A stretch of 64,000 nucleotides of DNA, taken from the NCBI GenBank assembly GCA_048262455.1, contig JBLXFD010000012.1, positions 1 through 64,000 on the forward strand. Direction: 5' to 3'. Every line of letters begins with the position of its first letter. The stretch's first letter is position 1. Shown piece by piece: positions 62,553 to 64,000 of this stretch. The DNA is from Psychromarinibacter sp048262455 (lineage in GTDB: Bacteria > Pseudomonadota > Alphaproteobacteria > Rhodobacterales > Rhodobacteraceae). The notes under the pieces are model-generated. The model was not told the origin of the DNA, ran no database searches, and was given only the letters and a program-made list of their open reading frames with translations. Both the position numbers and the translations under genes were made by a program.

Positions 62553-63082
62553 TCCGGCTGCTGCTTTCGCTGGCGCTTCTGGCGGGGCCGGCGGCGGCGC
62601 AGCAGCCCGGCTCTGTCCTGATCGTGCCGCCGGAGCAGGACGGCACCATCCTGCCGGAGGTCCTGCCGGACGAGGACACCTCGATCGAGGACCTGCCGCC
62701 GGGCAACGACGGAACGCTGCTGGCGCCGGATCTCGACCTGAACTTCGTGCCCGACGGCAGCATCATCGAAGAGGCGCCGCCGGTGGCCGTCACTTCCCCC
62801 GGCGCGCTGCTGCGCGGCCTCGACAAGCTGACCGGCGAGACCACCGACCTCGACATGTGGAACGGCGACAGCACGGGCTTCGGCAAGCTGCAGGTCACGC
62901 TGGCCGAGTGCCGCTTTCCCGAGGGCAACCCGGCGGGCGACGCCTATGCTCACGTGGTGATCCGCCGCGAGGCGCAGGACGAGCCGCTGTTCGACGGCTG
63001 GATGATCGCCTCGTCTCCGGCCCTCAACGCGCTGGACCACCCGCGCTACGACGTCTGGGTCCTGCGCTGCAAGAGCGTCTGA
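62549..63082 (+). CDS. DUF2155 secreted protein
   Basis: The 177-residue precursor has a signal peptide (IRLLLSLALLAGPAAAQQ) and an acidic Pro-rich linker. The C-terminal DUF2155 domain (LRGLDKLTGETTDLDMWNGD, FGKLQVTLAECRFPEGN, YDVWVLRCKSV) has two conserved Cys that likely pair. It starts with GTG 62549, overlapping mlaD. Its 3' end overlaps the convergent aat gene by 37 bases. Confidence 0.9.
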   Translation: MIRLLLSLALLAGPAAAQQPGSVLIVPPEQDGTILPEVLPDEDTSIEDLPPGNDGTLLAPDLDLNFVPDGSIIEEAPPVAVTSPGALLRGLDKLTGETTDLDMWNGDSTGFGKLQVTLAECRFPEGNPAGDAYAHVVIRREAQDEPLFDGWMIASSPALNALDHPRYDVWVLRCKSV

Positions 63083-63702
63083 GGCTCGGGCGGGCGCGGG
63101 TGGCGGTGCCAGTCGGCATCCGCCCGAATCGCCGCCTTCAGCTGCCGGTGATACGCGGCGCGGGAGATTTCCACCGCCCCCATGCGCGCCAGGTGCGGCG
63201 TGATGAACTGCGTGTCGAACAAGGTGAAGCCGCAGCGCGACAGGTGCGCGGCCAGGTGGACCAGCGCCAGCTTTGACGCGTCGGTGCGGCGCGAGAACAT
63301 GGATTCGCCGAAGAAGGCGCCGCCCAGCGTGACGCCGTAGATCCCGCCTGCCAGCGCGCCGTCCATCATGATCTCGATGGAATGGGCGTGGCCGCGCCGG
63401 TGCAGCGCCATGTAGAGCGAGAAGATCTCGGGGTTGATCCAGGTTTCGGGCCGGTTGGCGCAGCCGCGCAGCACCTCCTCGAAATCGGCGTCCAGCGTCA
63501 CCTCATACCCCGCGCGGCGGATCCGGCGGGCCAGAGAGTGCGAGACGTGGACCCCCTCCAGCGGCAGCACGCCGCGCCGCCTGGGGTCGAGCCAGAAGAT
63601 TTCCTCGGCCTCGGCGTGTTCGGCCATCGGGAAGATCCCGGCGGCGTAGGCGCGCAGCAGCAGGTCGGGGGTCAATTTTGGGCTCGGGCTGCTGTCGGGC
63701 AT
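63046..63702 (-). CDS. aat: Leucyl/phenylalanyl-tRNA-protein transferase
   Basis: The 218-residue enzyme adds Leu or Phe from aminoacyl-tRNA to N-terminal Arg/Lys for the N-end rule pathway that leads to ClpAP. LLLRAYAAGIFPMAEHAE, the FWLDPRRRGVLPLE core and ALAGGIYGVTLGGAFFGESMFSRR with catalytic Asp-like and tRNA-binding residues match the family. ATG 63702 gives the normal length; an earlier ATG at 63741 adds 13 residues. It lies 64 bases after accC on the same strand. Confidence 0.94.
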   Translation of the reverse strand: MPDSSPSPKLTPDLLLRAYAAGIFPMAEHAEAEEIFWLDPRRRGVLPLEGVHVSHSLARRIRRAGYEVTLDADFEEVLRGCANRPETWINPEIFSLYMALHRRGHAHSIEIMMDGALAGGIYGVTLGGAFFGESMFSRRTDASKLALVHLAAHLSRCGFTLFDTQFITPHLARMGAVEISRAAYHRQLKAAIRADADWHRHPRPPEPQTLLQRRTQTS

Positions 63703-63766
63703 GGCGGCGGGGGTCCAGCGCGGGGCGGGGACGGGCGGCACCGGGGACCGGGCCGCCCGCGTTCCG

Positions 63767-64000
63767 TCAGCCGAGGTTCTCGGCCAGCCACTTCTCCAGC
63801 CAGTGGATGGTATAGTCGCCGCGCTGCACCGCCGGGTCCGCCAGCAGCGCGTGGAACAGCGGCACCGTGGTGTCGATGCCGTCCACGATCAGCTCTCCCA
63901 GCGCCCGGTTCAGCCGCGCCAGCGCCTCGGGCCGGTCGCGGCCGTGAACGATGAGCTTGCCGATCAGGCTGTCGTAGTAGGGCGGGATCCGGTAGCCGTC
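63767..64000 (-). CDS. accC: Biotin carboxylase subunit of acetyl-CoA carboxylase (C-terminal part)
   Basis: The 77 residues visible (DGYRIPPYYDSLIGKLIVHG ... IHWLEKWLAENLG) are the C-terminal end of AccC, with the conserved YYDSLIGKLIVHGRDR. It carries out the biotin carboxylation half-reaction of fatty acid synthesis. The 5' part lies beyond position 64000. The order accC-aat-DUF2155 is usual in Rhodobacterales. Confidence 0.95.
   Translation of the reverse strand, partial: DGYRIPPYYDSLIGKLIVHGRDRPEALARLNRALGELIVDGIDTTVPLFHALLADPAVQRGDYTIHWLEKWLAENLG

Overview
The window is high-GC, densely packed alphaproteobacterial chromosome. Gene content points to the Rhodobacteraceae/Roseobacter group: a TRAP transporter operon, a predicted Mn transporter under a Fur/Mur-type box, an NDUFA12 homologue near mlaD, DUF2155, aat and accC, clpP-clpX, LdtR-type MarR, Hint_2 and DUF2927 proteins. 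Species cannot be named from the sequence alone.

Layout. (1) 1-1024 is a decayed, AT-richer edge of a genomic island: a truncated EPS-associated MarR gene, the tail of an IS3-family transposase, and the head of a phage-type integrase 60 bases from the 3' end of a tRNA-Thr(UGU) gene. (2) 1224-7014: an EamA permease, then a GntR-FCD regulator fused in one reading frame to an Ldh2-family dehydrogenase, followed by TRAP dctP, dctQ and dctM. (3) 7034-12217, minus strand except one secreted protein: dtd, a PfkB sugar kinase, an unassigned permease, a zinc-ribbon membrane protein and a cytochrome b. (4) 12368-18418, all minus: TerC, a small two-TM protein, XpaC, TelA, a DUF2927 lipoprotein, a DUF6338 protein with a tiny partner, and an SPFH-GYF protein. 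This resembles a tellurite/membrane-stress module with an AT-richer gene pair set into it. (5) 18488-22371: a specialised acyl carrier protein, ketoacyl synthase, MaoC dehydratase, PlsC acyltransferase and SDR. (6) 22427-30797: metY, an aspartate aminotransferase, an XRE regulator, sdhE, ldtR, an acyl-CoA ligase, a sulfotransferase and a Hint protein. (7) 30776-39359: a fatty-acyl beta-oxidation cluster (multifunctional FadB/J, thiolase, GST, two acyl-CoA dehydrogenases, two MerR regulators). (8) 39476-43036: Mn transporter, two hot-dog thioesterases, MATE efflux. (9) 43265-51526: ArsC-like, pyrD, DUF952, a HExxH protein, a secreted 5'-nucleotidase behind a Pho box, an SRAP protein and three glycan/glycosyltransferase genes. 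(10) 51653-57919: Zn-alcohol dehydrogenase, enolase-superfamily enzyme, ALDH16-type aldehyde dehydrogenase, deoC. (11) 58148-64000: clpP, clpX, the NDUFA12 homologue, mlaD-like, DUF2155, aat, accC (cut by the window edge).

Several intergenic spaces are filled with long palindromic repeats: a 187-bp tandem repeat (23841-24391), a 178-bp tandem repeat (47851-48206), and a 214/215-bp family present as a three-unit array (60271-60930) and as single copies at four other loci. All three families carry a similar nine-base core, ATAAAGYGC. No rRNA, CRISPR array or intact insertion sequence was seen. The most unusual items are the TerC/XpaC/TelA/SPFH cluster with its embedded DUF6338 pair, the GntR-Ldh2 fusion with an operator-like palindrome in front of it, and the repeat families with their shared core.
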